Shown here piece after piece: positions 1 to 6,473 of a stretch of DNA of 10,269 nucleotides. Numbering within the stretch: the first letter of the stretch is position 1; the number at the start of each line of letters is the position of its first letter. The position numbers and the translations under genes are program-made. The notes beneath the pieces are model-generated. The model was not told the origin of the DNA. It saw only the letters and a list, made by a program, of their open reading frames with translations, and did no database searches. Origin of the DNA: an uncultured Flavihumibacter sp. (lineage in GTDB: Bacteria; Bacteroidota; Bacteroidia; Chitinophagales; Chitinophagaceae); the NCBI GenBank assembly GCA_946482545.1, contig CAMLRX010000158.1, positions 1-10,269 on the forward strand. Reading direction: 5' to 3'.

Positions 1-93
1 CTTTCAGCCGACAAGCGCACGGTAACAATCAATTATTCGCTGGATAAAATGATCGAAGACCCTAAATCAGGCGCCTTCACACTGGAATATTAA
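1..93 (+). CDS. C-terminal end of an unrecognised protein (5' end outside window)
   Basis: An open frame runs from the first base of the window to a TAA at 91-93, giving 30 residues that end in the polar/aromatic tail GAFTLEY. The frame is supported by its position: its stop lies only 5 nt before the nadB start, as expected for an upstream co-directional gene in the same transcription unit. The visible part alternates hydrophobic and polar residues (VTINYSL, FTLEY) as in beta strands. No family can be assigned from this fragment, and nothing links it functionally to NAD synthesis except proximity. Confidence 0.6.
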   Translation, partial: LSADKRTVTINYSLDKMIEDPKSGAFTLEY

Positions 94-98
94 TACGG

Positions 99-1697
99 AT
101 GATGCAGACAGATTTTTTAGTGATAGGCTCCGGCATTGCAGGACTGACGTATGCCCTGAAAGTAGCGCAGCAGTTTCCCGAAAAACAGGTGCTGGTGATC
201 ACCAAAACCGTTGCCGATGAAACGAATACGAAGTATGCGCAAGGCGGCATCGCAGGCGTGACCGACCTGGAGAACGATAGCTTTGAAAAGCATATCCAGG
301 ATACTCTGGTTGCCGGAGACGGATTGTGTAACCCTGAAACCGTGGAAATCGTAGTGAAAGAAGGGCCCGAACGCATCCGGGAGATCATTGAATGGGGTGC
401 CCGCTTCGACAAAGAACCTGATGGTGATTTTAAATTGGGAAAGGAAGGAGGACACTCCGAATTCCGTATCCTCCACCACAAAGATGTTACCGGAAAGGAA
501 ATGGAACGTGCCCTGCTGGAGGCCGTGGGAAAAACACCGAACATCCGGTTTATAAAACACTGTTTCGTGGTGGACCTGATCACCCAGCACCACCTGGGGT
601 ACCTGGTCACCAAGGCTACACCTGATATCACCTGTTATGGTGTGTACGTGTTGAACCAGGAGAGCAGGCGCATCGAAAAAATCATCGCTAAAGTTACTTT
701 GCTGGCAACAGGTGGCAACGGGCAGGTGTACAGAAGTACTACCAACCCTGTAATTGCCACCGGCGACGGTGTTGCCATGGTTTACCGGGCCAAGGGAAGG
801 ATCGAAAACATGGAGTTCATCCAATTCCATCCCACTGCGTTGTATGAACCGGGCGTAAGCCCGTCGTTCCTGATTACCGAAGCCGTTCGCGGTGATGGCG
901 GTATCCTGCGCAACAAAGCGGGAGAGGCCTTCATGGAGAAATATGATGAAAGAAAGGACCTCGCGCCAAGGGATATCGTAGCCCGCGCCATAGACTCTGA
1001 AATGAAGATCAACGGTACCGAACATGTGTACCTGGATTGCCGGCACATGGATATGGACAAGTTCCGCGATCACTTTCCGAATATCTACGAGAAATGCCGC
1101 TCTATCGGGATTGATGTGGCCCATCAGATGATCCCCGTTGCGCCCGCCGCACATTACAGTTGTGGCGGCATCAAAACGGACCTCTATGGACGAACTTCTA
1201 TACTGAATCTGTACGCAGCGGGAGAATGCGCATCCACCGGACTGCATGGCGCCAACCGACTCGCTTCCAATTCACTGCTGGAAGCCATGGTGTTCTCGCA
1301 CCGTTGCTTCCTGGACAGCGTAGAAAAAATAGAGCAGCTTGCTTTCAGAAACGATATTCCGGATTGGAACGCGGCAGGCACCGCACAGCCCGGCGAAATG
1401 ATCCTGATCACGCAGAGTTTAAAGGAATTGCAGTCCATTATGAGCGACTATGTCGGGATCGTACGCAACAACATTCGTTTGCAGCGTGCCAGCAAAAGAC
1501 TCGACCTGCTGCACGAAGAAACCGAACTGTTGTACGAGAGCAGCGTGCTTTCCCCGCAGTTGTGCGAACTGAGGAACCTCATTACCGTAGGCTACCTGAT
1601 CGTAAAAGGCGCCCAGTTCCGGAAAGAGAGCAGGGGACTGCATTTCAATACAGATTTCCCCGGCAAATCAGCACTGCTGCAAAACATTGTGCTGTAA
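99..1697 (+). CDS. nadB: L-aspartate oxidase NadB
   Basis: FAD enzyme that oxidises L-aspartate to iminoaspartate, which NadA condenses with dihydroxyacetone phosphate to give quinolinate for NAD; cytosolic. The protein has 532 residues, the usual NadB length. Visible landmarks are the N-terminal dinucleotide motif GSGIAGL (10-16), KYAQGGIAGV (45-54), RILHHKDVTGKE (123-134), ATGGNGQVY (203-211), the flavin/substrate segment EFIQFHPTALYEPG (239-252), EAVRGDGG (261-268), RDIVARAI (291-298, catalytic-type Arg), HYSCGG (352-357) and GLHGANRLASNSLLEAMVF (381-399). The C-terminal helical domain is present (about 430-532). This pattern separates NadB from succinate dehydrogenase/fumarate reductase subunits, although all share the fold. 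Two ATGs are adjacent (99 and 102), either may be used, and no Shine-Dalgarno sequence is evident. It lies 5 nt after the upstream stop and 19 nt before the acyltransferase gene. nadA is not in the window. Confidence 0.96.
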   Translation: MMQTDFLVIGSGIAGLTYALKVAQQFPEKQVLVITKTVADETNTKYAQGGIAGVTDLENDSFEKHIQDTLVAGDGLCNPETVEIVVKEGPERIREIIEWGARFDKEPDGDFKLGKEGGHSEFRILHHKDVTGKEMERALLEAVGKTPNIRFIKHCFVVDLITQHHLGYLVTKATPDITCYGVYVLNQESRRIEKIIAKVTLLATGGNGQVYRSTTNPVIATGDGVAMVYRAKGRIENMEFIQFHPTALYEPGVSPSFLITEAVRGDGGILRNKAGEAFMEKYDERKDLAPRDIVARAIDSEMKINGTEHVYLDCRHMDMDKFRDHFPNIYEKCRSIGIDVAHQMIPVAPAAHYSCGGIKTDLYGRTSILNLYAAGECASTGLHGANRLASNSLLEAMVFSHRCFLDSVEKIEQLAFRNDIPDWNAAGTAQPGEMILITQSLKELQSIMSDYVGIVRNNIRLQRASKRLDLLHEETELLYESSVLSPQLCELRNLITVGYLIVKGAQFRKESRGLHFNTDFPGKSALLQNIVL

Positions 1698-1716
1698 GCA
1701 CCATTAACTTTACCGC

Positions 1717-2589
1717 ATGTATTACCTGATACTCGGCTTTTTCTACCTGATTTCCCTGCTCCCGTTCTGGTTGTTGTATGGGCTGGCCGATTTTATATAT
1801 GTGCTGGTGTATTATGTTTTTGGTTACCGCAAAAAAGTAGTGCTGCAGAACCTGGCGATCGCTTTCCCGGAAAAAAGCGAAGCGGAAAGAATAAAAATCG
1901 CCCGCCGGTTTTACCGGGCTTTCATCGACAACTGGCTGGAAGCGGTGAAATTGCTCTCCATGAGCAAACGAACCTTGCAGCAGCGCTTCAGAATGGATTA
2001 TGGTCCGTTGCCGGAACTGTATGCAAAAGGAAAAAGCTGCCATGTACACCTGGGACATCAATTCAACTGGGAGTGGGCGAACGTGGCCTTCGGGCAGAAC
2101 GGACAATTTACACTGCTCGGTGTTTACCAGCCGATCTCCAACAAAGCTATTGACAGGCTATTCAAATACTTCCGGAAAAAAAGCGGCACCATCCTGCTCT
2201 CGGCAAGGAATATGCGCCAGGAAATGCTGCCGTACCGGCATACGCAGTACATCATGGGGTTAGTAGCCGATCAGAATCCTTCCGATCCGAAGAAGGCTTA
2301 CTGGCACATGTTCTTTTCGAAGATGGCGCCTTTTGTGAAAGGGCCGGAAAAGAATGCCCGGCTGCACAATATTCCCGTCGTTTTTGCCCGCTTCGAAAAA
2401 TTGAAACGCGGGTATTACAATTGTGTGCTGGAGTTGGTGGAAGAAAATCCTGCAGATACACCAGAAGGTGAATTGACCACAAAGTTTGTCCGTTACCTGG
2501 AGGAAAACATTCGTCGGCAGCCTGAAAACTGGTTGTGGAGCCACCGCAGGTGGAAACATGATTGGGAGAAGTACCGTAATGGCGCATAA
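1717..2589 (+). CDS. LpxL/HtrB-family lipid A (lysophospholipid) acyltransferase
   Basis: Predicted inner-membrane acyltransferase that transfers a secondary acyl chain to a lipid A precursor; lipid A is the family role and the exact substrate is inferred. The protein has 290 residues, close to the usual ~300. An N-terminal hydrophobic stretch (about 3-35) would anchor it, followed by the family segment RKKVVLQNLAIAFPEKS (38-54). The catalytic H-x4-E motif appears as HQFNWE (H114, E119). Further family signatures are GLVADQNP (181-188), PFVKGPEKNAR (205-215) and ENWLWSHRRWKH (270-281). It starts 19 nt after nadB and probably shares its transcript; no functional link to NAD synthesis is apparent. 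The gene ends 95 nt before a hairpin at 2684-2705, which is oriented mainly for the opposite strand. A lysophospholipid or aminolipid acyltransferase role is possible, since Bacteroidota lipid A differs from the enterobacterial type. Confidence 0.88.
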   Translation: MYYLILGFFYLISLLPFWLLYGLADFIYVLVYYVFGYRKKVVLQNLAIAFPEKSEAERIKIARRFYRAFIDNWLEAVKLLSMSKRTLQQRFRMDYGPLPELYAKGKSCHVHLGHQFNWEWANVAFGQNGQFTLLGVYQPISNKAIDRLFKYFRKKSGTILLSARNMRQEMLPYRHTQYIMGLVADQNPSDPKKAYWHMFFSKMAPFVKGPEKNARLHNIPVVFARFEKLKRGYYNCVLELVEENPADTPEGELTTKFVRYLEENIRRQPENWLWSHRRWKHDWEKYRNGA

Positions 2590-2683
2590 CTTCTTATGAT
2601 GCTGAGTAGAAATAATAGTATTCCCATGTACGTATGCGTTGCACTGCGGGATAAAAGCGACTCAACATTCATTCAATAAAAAT

Positions 2684-2705
2684 CCCCCACGGATTACCGT
2701 GAGGG
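2684..2705 (-). terminator. Intrinsic terminator of the MBL-rhodanese gene
   Basis: A 9-nt arm (CCCCCACGG, 2684-2692) and its partner (CCGTGAGGG, 2697-2705) form 8 base pairs with one C-A mismatch and an ATTA loop. Read on the minus strand, the hairpin lies 24 nt after the stop codon of the MBL-rhodanese gene and is followed by ATTTTTATT, a good U tract. On the plus strand the following bases (ACTACAAATATTT) are a much poorer tract, so any action on the convergent nadB-acyltransferase transcript would be weaker. Confidence 0.82.
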
Positions 2706-2728
2706 ACTACAAATATTTAAGGGAAGAA

Positions 2729-4135
2729 TTAATTCAACACACTGCTGTCCTTCACAATCTCAATCTTTTCCACTTCTTTAATCGCCTTATAGCCACCGGC
2801 AATGTTCCGGATATTGTGTATGCCCTGCCTTTTCATCAGTGAGGCGGCAATCACGCTGCGGTAACCGCTTGCGCAATGCAGGTACACATTGTCGTTCTCT
2901 TCCACCTGGGCCAGTGTGGCCAGGTCCATCATCGTATCCAGCGGAACATTCACGGCATCTTTTACATGGCCATCGGCGTATTCCATTTCCTTGCGCACAT
3001 CCATTACCACCATATTTTCATCGAAGGGAATGTCCATAGCGAACTCATCGGCTTCAATATTGATCACCATATCAACAGTGTTACCGGCATCTCTCCAGGC
3101 TTCAAAACCGCCTTTCAGGAAACCGAGAAACTGGTCGAACCCAACCCGGGCCAGCCTGAGGACGGATTCTTCTTCTTTTCCGGCTTCAGCCACAATAATC
3201 AAAGGCTGGTGGAAAGGCAGGAGGCTGCCGGCCCATTCCGCAAAGCGGCCTTCTAACCCGATGAATATAGAGCCAGGTACAAATCCATCCATGAAAACTG
3301 CGCCCGGACGTGTATCCAGGATAATGGCATCCGTCTCTTTAGAGAGGGTTTTCACCTGGTCGGGATCAAGCGGGGTAAGTCCTTTTTCAAGTACTTCATG
3401 AATAGGATCGTATCCTTCTTTGTTGATGCGCGCGTTGATGGGGAAATACTGCGGAGGTGCGGTAAGTCCGTCGGTTACAGCCTTGATGAAATCTTCCCTG
3501 CTCTGCGGTTGCAGCGCATAGTTGGACTGTTTTTCGTCGCCAATAGTGCTGTGCGTATTGGGGCCGAGGTTTTTCCCGCAACTGCTGCCAGGACCATGCG
3601 CCGGGTACAACAATACGGAATCGGGGAGGGGGAGAATTTTGTTTTGAAGGGAATCGTACATCATGGAAGCCAGTTCCTCCCTGGAAAGATTACCGCTGCT
3701 CAGGTCAGGCCGGCCAACATCACCTACAAATAAAGTATCGCCCGTGAAAATGGCATGTGCCGCACCTGCTTCATCACGCAGCAGGTAACAGGTGGATTCC
3801 AGTGTATGTCCCGGGGTGTGCAATACTTCTATGCTCACCTTACCGAGTTTAAAAACCTCACCGTCTTTTGCTTTGTGAATGGGATAACGCGTTTCGGTAT
3901 TGGGACCAAAAACAATGGGTGCTCCTGTAGCCTTGCCAAGGTCGATATGACCGCTCACGAAATCGGCGTGGAAATGCGTTTCAAAAACATATTTGATGGT
4001 CGCCTTCCGCTCCGCCGCCAGGGCCAGGTAAGGTTCCGTTTCCCGGAGTGGGTCAATTACGGCAGCTTCACCCTCACTTTCAATGTAATAGGCGGCCTCA
4101 CTGAGGCAGGAAGTATATAATTGCTTTATAAACAT
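2729..4135 (-). CDS. MBL-fold persulfide dioxygenase-like protein with tandem rhodanese domains (CstB-like)
   Basis: The 468-residue protein has three domains. The N-terminal metallo-beta-lactamase domain (about 1-240) carries HFHADF (H54, H56, D58), HTPGH (H106, H110), GDTLFVGDVGRPD (D133) and YPAHGPGSSCG (H180, C186). H54, H110 and D133 correspond by eye to the 2-His/1-Asp iron site of ETHE1-type persulfide dioxygenases. A first rhodanese-like domain (about 255-355) has VAEAGKEEES (315-324) where the active-site cysteine loop should be, so it is a pseudorhodanese. The second (about 360-460) has an intact loop, HCASGYRS, with C421. This order, MBL, inactive rhodanese, active rhodanese, is that of CstB, which oxidises persulfides and makes thiosulfate. 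A role in sulfide/persulfide detoxification in the cytosol is inferred; the substrate is not proven by sequence. The gene has its own -7-like box at 4172-4179 and its own terminator. An ArsR regulator lies immediately upstream. Confidence 0.88.
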   Translation of the reverse strand: MFIKQLYTSCLSEAAYYIESEGEAAVIDPLRETEPYLALAAERKATIKYVFETHFHADFVSGHIDLGKATGAPIVFGPNTETRYPIHKAKDGEVFKLGKVSIEVLHTPGHTLESTCYLLRDEAGAAHAIFTGDTLFVGDVGRPDLSSGNLSREELASMMYDSLQNKILPLPDSVLLYPAHGPGSSCGKNLGPNTHSTIGDEKQSNYALQPQSREDFIKAVTDGLTAPPQYFPINARINKEGYDPIHEVLEKGLTPLDPDQVKTLSKETDAIILDTRPGAVFMDGFVPGSIFIGLEGRFAEWAGSLLPFHQPLIIVAEAGKEEESVLRLARVGFDQFLGFLKGGFEAWRDAGNTVDMVINIEADEFAMDIPFDENMVVMDVRKEMEYADGHVKDAVNVPLDTMMDLATLAQVEENDNVYLHCASGYRSVIAASLMKRQGIHNIRNIAGGYKAIKEVEKIEIVKDSSVLN

Positions 4136-4171
4136 ATCTGGTAATTTATAATGTTGATGATGGAACTTCTA

Positions 4172-4179
4172 CAAACTTA
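4172..4179 (-). promoter_or_regulatory. Candidate -7 box of the MBL-rhodanese gene
   Basis: On the minus strand this octamer reads TAAGTTTG, an exact match to the Bacteroidota sigma-ABfr -7 consensus TAnnTTTG. It lies 36 nt before the ATG at 4135 and just after the arsR terminator, which would give a leader of roughly 30 nt. No convincing -33 TTTG is seen about 20 nt upstream, because that stretch is the terminator stem. Function is inferred from motif and position only. Confidence 0.45.
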
Positions 4180-4195
4180 CCTTCTCCAAATAAAA

Positions 4196-4224
4196 AGCGG
4201 AACCGCCTTTCGACCAGTTCCGCT
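4196..4224 (-). terminator. Intrinsic terminator between arsR and the MBL-rhodanese gene
   Basis: A perfect 8-bp stem, AGCGGAAC (4196-4203) with GTTCCGCT (4217-4224), encloses a 13-nt loop. On the minus strand it begins 21 nt after the arsR stop and is followed by TTTTTATTTGG, a typical U tract. It should end, or at least attenuate, arsR transcription before the downstream gene, which fits that gene having its own promoter-like box. Confidence 0.82.
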
Positions 4225-4245
4225 ATATTTTGTACGAATCGGAGA

Positions 4246-4596
4246 TTATTTCGCCACCAGTTGTTCAACAAAGGCGCTGATATCCTGAATTCTGGCTGTA
4301 TTTACAGTGTAATAAATGAATTTACCGTCTCTTTCAGTGTTTACGATACCAGCCCTGCGGAGAATAGCGAGGTGCTGGGAAGCCACAGATTGCTCAAGAC
4401 GGAGCTTCACATATATTTCGGTAACGGTCATTTTACCGCTCTCATCAATCAGCTTCAGAATTTGCTGACGGAGTTTATGGTTCAGGGAGCGGAGCACGAG
4501 GGCTGCTTTCTTCAGATTGATGAAATCCAGCTTCACAGCATTTTCTTCCTTTCCGGATGCGTTCAAGATCATCGAATACGGCGCAGAGGTAATCAT
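4246..4596 (-). CDS. ArsR/SmtB-family winged-helix transcriptional regulator
   Basis: The 116-residue protein shows the ArsR winged-helix pattern: a first helix segment (ALVLRSLNHKLRQQILKLI, about 32-50), TVTEIYVKL (57-65), the recognition helix region QSVASQHLAILRRAGIV (69-85) and the wing ERDGKFIYYTVN (88-99). A final helix (about 103-116) would form the dimer interface. The usual ELCVCD metal motif is absent and the protein contains no cysteine, so neither the thiolate metal site nor the dithiol persulfide switch of SqrR/BigR is available. Its ligand is therefore unknown. The gene starts about 100 nt after tsaB, has a promoter-like box at 4651-4658 and a terminator at 4196-4224. Control of the adjacent MBL-rhodanese gene is a guess from position. 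Confidence 0.87.
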   Translation of the reverse strand: MITSAPYSMILNASGKEENAVKLDFINLKKAALVLRSLNHKLRQQILKLIDESGKMTVTEIYVKLRLEQSVASQHLAILRRAGIVNTERDGKFIYYTVNTARIQDISAFVEQLVAK

Positions 4597-4650
4597 CGTA
4601 AATAAGATATTAAATTTTTCCTATATCGGTTATACATTAGAATATCCTCG

Positions 4651-4658
4651 CAAAGATA
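4651..4658 (-). promoter_or_regulatory. Candidate -7 box of arsR
   Basis: The minus strand reads TATCTTTG, an exact TAnnTTTG match, 54 nt upstream of the arsR ATG at 4596. The leader between them is AT-rich and would be the expected place for an autoregulatory operator, but I see no clear dyad. A TTA about 20 nt upstream is only a weak -33 candidate. The call rests on motif and position. Confidence 0.45.
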
Positions 4659-4696
4659 CAACCCTGATCCCGAATTGTTAAGATTTTAACGAATCG

Positions 4697-5383
4697 TTAC
4701 CGCTTGGATGGAGCCGTGGTATGGAAGTCCTTGATATAGAATGGTTCAGCATAGGCCAAATCGTTAAAATCCTGCATATTAAAGGATTCGGTGGCCATCT
4801 TAGCCATAAAGAGTGCGGTTTCCTGCGTGTTTGTAGGGAAAGAAGCGGTCGTTTGTGTGCATAAGTTTGCCCATTTCGGGCTGCCATCACCTATAAAATA
4901 AGTGGGTTGCAACTTAAGCTGCTCATGATAACTTTCTGCTGAAAGAATCAATGCCGTAGGGGGAACAACCTCCTGCAAATCCTGGTCGTAAACGGCGGTA
5001 TATACTTCCATTCTGCGTGCGTCGATCATCGGTACAACGAAGAATGATTCATTTTTATCATGTTTATTTTCAGCGAGCCAGGCACCTGCCATAACACGCA
5101 GGGTGCTCAGGCAAATCAGGGGGATATTTTTAGCAAAGCAGATGCCTTTCGCTGTTGCCAGTCCTACCCGAAGTCCTGTGTAAGAACCTGGTCCGTTGCT
5201 TACTGCCACGGCTTTTATCGCATCCCATGTTGTGCCCGTTTCTTTTAAAAGTGCCGCGATAGCGGGTTGAATAAAAGAAGCATGTTCTTTCTGGTTCGTG
5301 CTGGTTTGGGTGGCCACGAGCTGTCCTTCGCTGGCCAGGCTCACATGTGCGGAGGAAAGAGCGGTATCGATCAGTAGAATCAT
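4697..5383 (-). CDS. tsaB: tRNA threonylcarbamoyladenosine biosynthesis protein TsaB
   Basis: The 228-residue protein has the ASKHA-type N-terminus MILLIDTA (1-8), the TsaB hallmark NGPGSYTGLRVGLATAKG (63-80), IDARRMEVYTAVYD (120-133) and the C-terminal EPFYIKDF (213-220). TsaB is the non-catalytic partner that dimerises with TsaD and, with TsaE, helps place the t6A37 modification on ANN-decoding tRNAs in the cytosol. Length fits bacterial TsaB (about 220-230). Its ATG (5383-5381) overlaps the TGA of the upstream dehydrogenase-like gene in an ATGA, which suggests translational coupling. TsaD and TsaE are not in the window. No obvious terminator follows; arsR begins about 100 nt downstream with its own promoter-like box. 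Confidence 0.95.
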   Translation of the reverse strand: MILLIDTALSSAHVSLASEGQLVATQTSTNQKEHASFIQPAIAALLKETGTTWDAIKAVAVSNGPGSYTGLRVGLATAKGICFAKNIPLICLSTLRVMAGAWLAENKHDKNESFFVVPMIDARRMEVYTAVYDQDLQEVVPPTALILSAESYHEQLKLQPTYFIGDGSPKWANLCTQTTASFPTNTQETALFMAKMATESFNMQDFNDLAYAEPFYIKDFHTTAPSKR

Positions 5384-6003
5384 AGTCGGGAGTTCATTTC
5401 CAGTTCCATTGCCGGAGCAGGCAAATATCGTTCATCTGTGGCCGCGAGTTGCCGGAGGAGGCCGTAAATTTTTTCCAGCCCAATCTGTTCGCTCCAGGCG
5501 AATGGTCCGTAGGGATAGTTGGTGCCCAGTTGCATGGCGGTATCAATTTCAGGCTTTGTGCTCACCCCTTCGCCCCAGGCAAAATATGCTTCGTTTACGA
5601 TCATGGCGATGGAGCGCGGGGCGATCATGCCCGGAACATCGGGTATGGGGATCACCCCTTTCTGCAACAATTCAAATGCGGCTGCCGCAATGGCAATACT
5701 ATCATCATTTCCGGCAATTTCCACGGCAGGGTTCTTTTCAAAACCGGGCCACCCGTTGAAGCGTACAAATGCGGTCGGAAGTTCTGCGCCCGTGAGTGCC
5801 ACGGCGTTCACAATAACCGTAGCGGGAGCAACTGCGGTAAGCAGAGCCACCCGTTGTGGCTTGTGCTCAAACAACATATCAATGTACACATCCGCTTTAA
5901 AAGAAGCCAGTTCTTCGGGTTCAGAAATCCATTGAACGGAAGGATGCTCCTTTCCGCCCCATTGTTCCTTTTGAATGGCATTGGCAAGCACAACCAGTTG
6001 CAT
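5380..6003 (-). CDS. 3-hydroxyacyl-CoA dehydrogenase-like protein with degenerate NAD-binding domain
   Basis: The 207-residue protein ends in a recognisable 3HCDH C-terminal domain: DVPGMIAPRSIAMIVNEAYF (122-141), GEGVSTKPEIDTAMQLGTNYPYGPF (144-168) and the IGLEKIYGLL stretch (174-183). Canonical enzymes have about 280 residues with an N-terminal GxGxMG Rossmann motif. Here the N-terminus (MQLVVLANAIQKEQW) lacks any glycine-rich loop and the domain is about 80 residues shorter. The catalytic His of the family's HFFNP motif is replaced by Arg in VRFNGWPG (R81), while a Glu in AVEIAG (E95) is retained. Dehydrogenase activity is therefore doubtful. A structural, acyl-binding or other role is possible; I do not assign one. 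It is the first gene of a two-gene unit with tsaB (4-nt overlap). Start chosen at 6003, where MQLVVLAN begins a beta strand and no earlier start fits the gap. Confidence 0.8.
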   Translation of the reverse strand: MQLVVLANAIQKEQWGGKEHPSVQWISEPEELASFKADVYIDMLFEHKPQRVALLTAVAPATVIVNAVALTGAELPTAFVRFNGWPGFEKNPAVEIAGNDDSIAIAAAAFELLQKGVIPIPDVPGMIAPRSIAMIVNEAYFAWGEGVSTKPEIDTAMQLGTNYPYGPFAWSEQIGLEKIYGLLRQLAATDERYLPAPAMELEMNSRL

Positions 6004-6016
6004 AGAAATATTTTGG

Positions 6017-6024
6017 CAAAAATA
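6017..6024 (-). promoter_or_regulatory. Possible -7 box for the dehydrogenase-like gene/tsaB unit
   Basis: The minus strand reads TATTTTTG, matching TAnnTTTG, 13 nt before the ATG at 6003. The implied leader would be only a few bases long and no -33 TTTG is visible, so the match may be chance in an AT-rich gap. It overlaps by two bases the plus-strand box proposed for ridA. Confidence 0.28.
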
Positions 6025-6030
6025 GGTTTG
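6023..6030 (+). promoter_or_regulatory. Candidate -7 box of ridA
   Basis: TAGGTTTG matches TAnnTTTG, 48 nt upstream of the ridA ATG at 6079. A TTG at 5998-6000 lies 22 nt upstream, near the expected -33 spacing. It sits in the 75-nt gap between the divergent genes, where a promoter for ridA is required. Confidence 0.45.
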
Positions 6031-6078
6031 TTATTTGATGCAGGATAAGCGATTTTAGCCCCCTCAAAAATTTAATTC

Positions 6079-6459
6079 ATGCAAAAGCAGATCATTCAAA
6101 CCAACAATGCGCCCGCTCCCATAGGACCTTACAGTCAGGCTGTTAAAACAGGTAACCTCCTGTTCGTATCCGGACAGGTCGCTTTCGATCCCGTTACTGG
6201 TAACCTGGTGATGGATACACTCCAGGCCGAAGCGCACCAGGTAATGAAGAACCTGGAAGCTGTGCTCACCGAAGCAGGTGCCGGTTTCGCCAACGTGGTA
6301 AAAACCACCATCTTCCTGAGTGATATGAGCCTGTTCGCAGAAGTGAATGAAGTATATGGCAGCTATTTCACCGGAGATTATCCCGCACGCGAAACGGTAG
6401 CCGTGAAAACACTGCCCCGCAACGTGAACGTGGAGATCAGCGTAATCGCAGCGTTGTAA
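6079..6459 (+). CDS. ridA: RidA family reactive enamine/imine deaminase
   Basis: The 126-residue protein has the full RidA length and signatures: APAPIGPYSQAV (11-22, Y18), LLFVSGQVAFDP (27-38, S31), the helix with HQVMKNLEAVLTEAGAGF (53-70), VVKTTIFLSDM (73-83) and the C-terminal PARETVAVKTLPRNVNVEISVIA (102-124). R104 is the substrate carboxylate-binding arginine typical of active RidA and E119 the catalytic-region glutamate. The enzyme hydrolyses enamine/imine intermediates (for example 2-aminoacrylate released by PLP enzymes) to ketoacids and ammonia, protecting PLP enzymes; it works as a cytosolic trimer. It is divergent from the dehydrogenase-like gene/tsaB and is followed after 14 nt by a large palindrome that may end its transcript. 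Confidence 0.93.
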   Translation: MQKQIIQTNNAPAPIGPYSQAVKTGNLLFVSGQVAFDPVTGNLVMDTLQAEAHQVMKNLEAVLTEAGAGFANVVKTTIFLSDMSLFAEVNEVYGSYFTGDYPARETVAVKTLPRNVNVEISVIAAL

Positions 6460-6473
6460 TACATCGCATCAGG

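Noticed and set aside
117..1247. Long antisense open frame of 376 codons opposite nadB
   Set aside because: It lies wholly inside nadB on the other strand and its translation shows no family motif; it is a shadow of strongly biased codon use.
1160..1729. Plus-strand frame of 189 codons overlapping the nadB 3' end
   Set aside because: It is an alternative frame of nadB, very rich in Arg with no recognisable domain.
2684..2705. The hairpin as a strong terminator for the plus-strand acyltransferase
   Set aside because: The plus-strand bases after the stem do not form a U tract; only the minus-strand orientation is convincing.
2889..3401. Plus-strand open frame opposite the MBL-rhodanese gene
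   Set aside because: Low-complexity Ser/Thr/Pro-rich translation antisense to a confidently assigned gene.
4597..4696. ArsR operator dyad upstream of arsR
   Set aside because: Only AT-rich text with repeated ATAT/GATAT is visible; no inverted repeat stands out from background.
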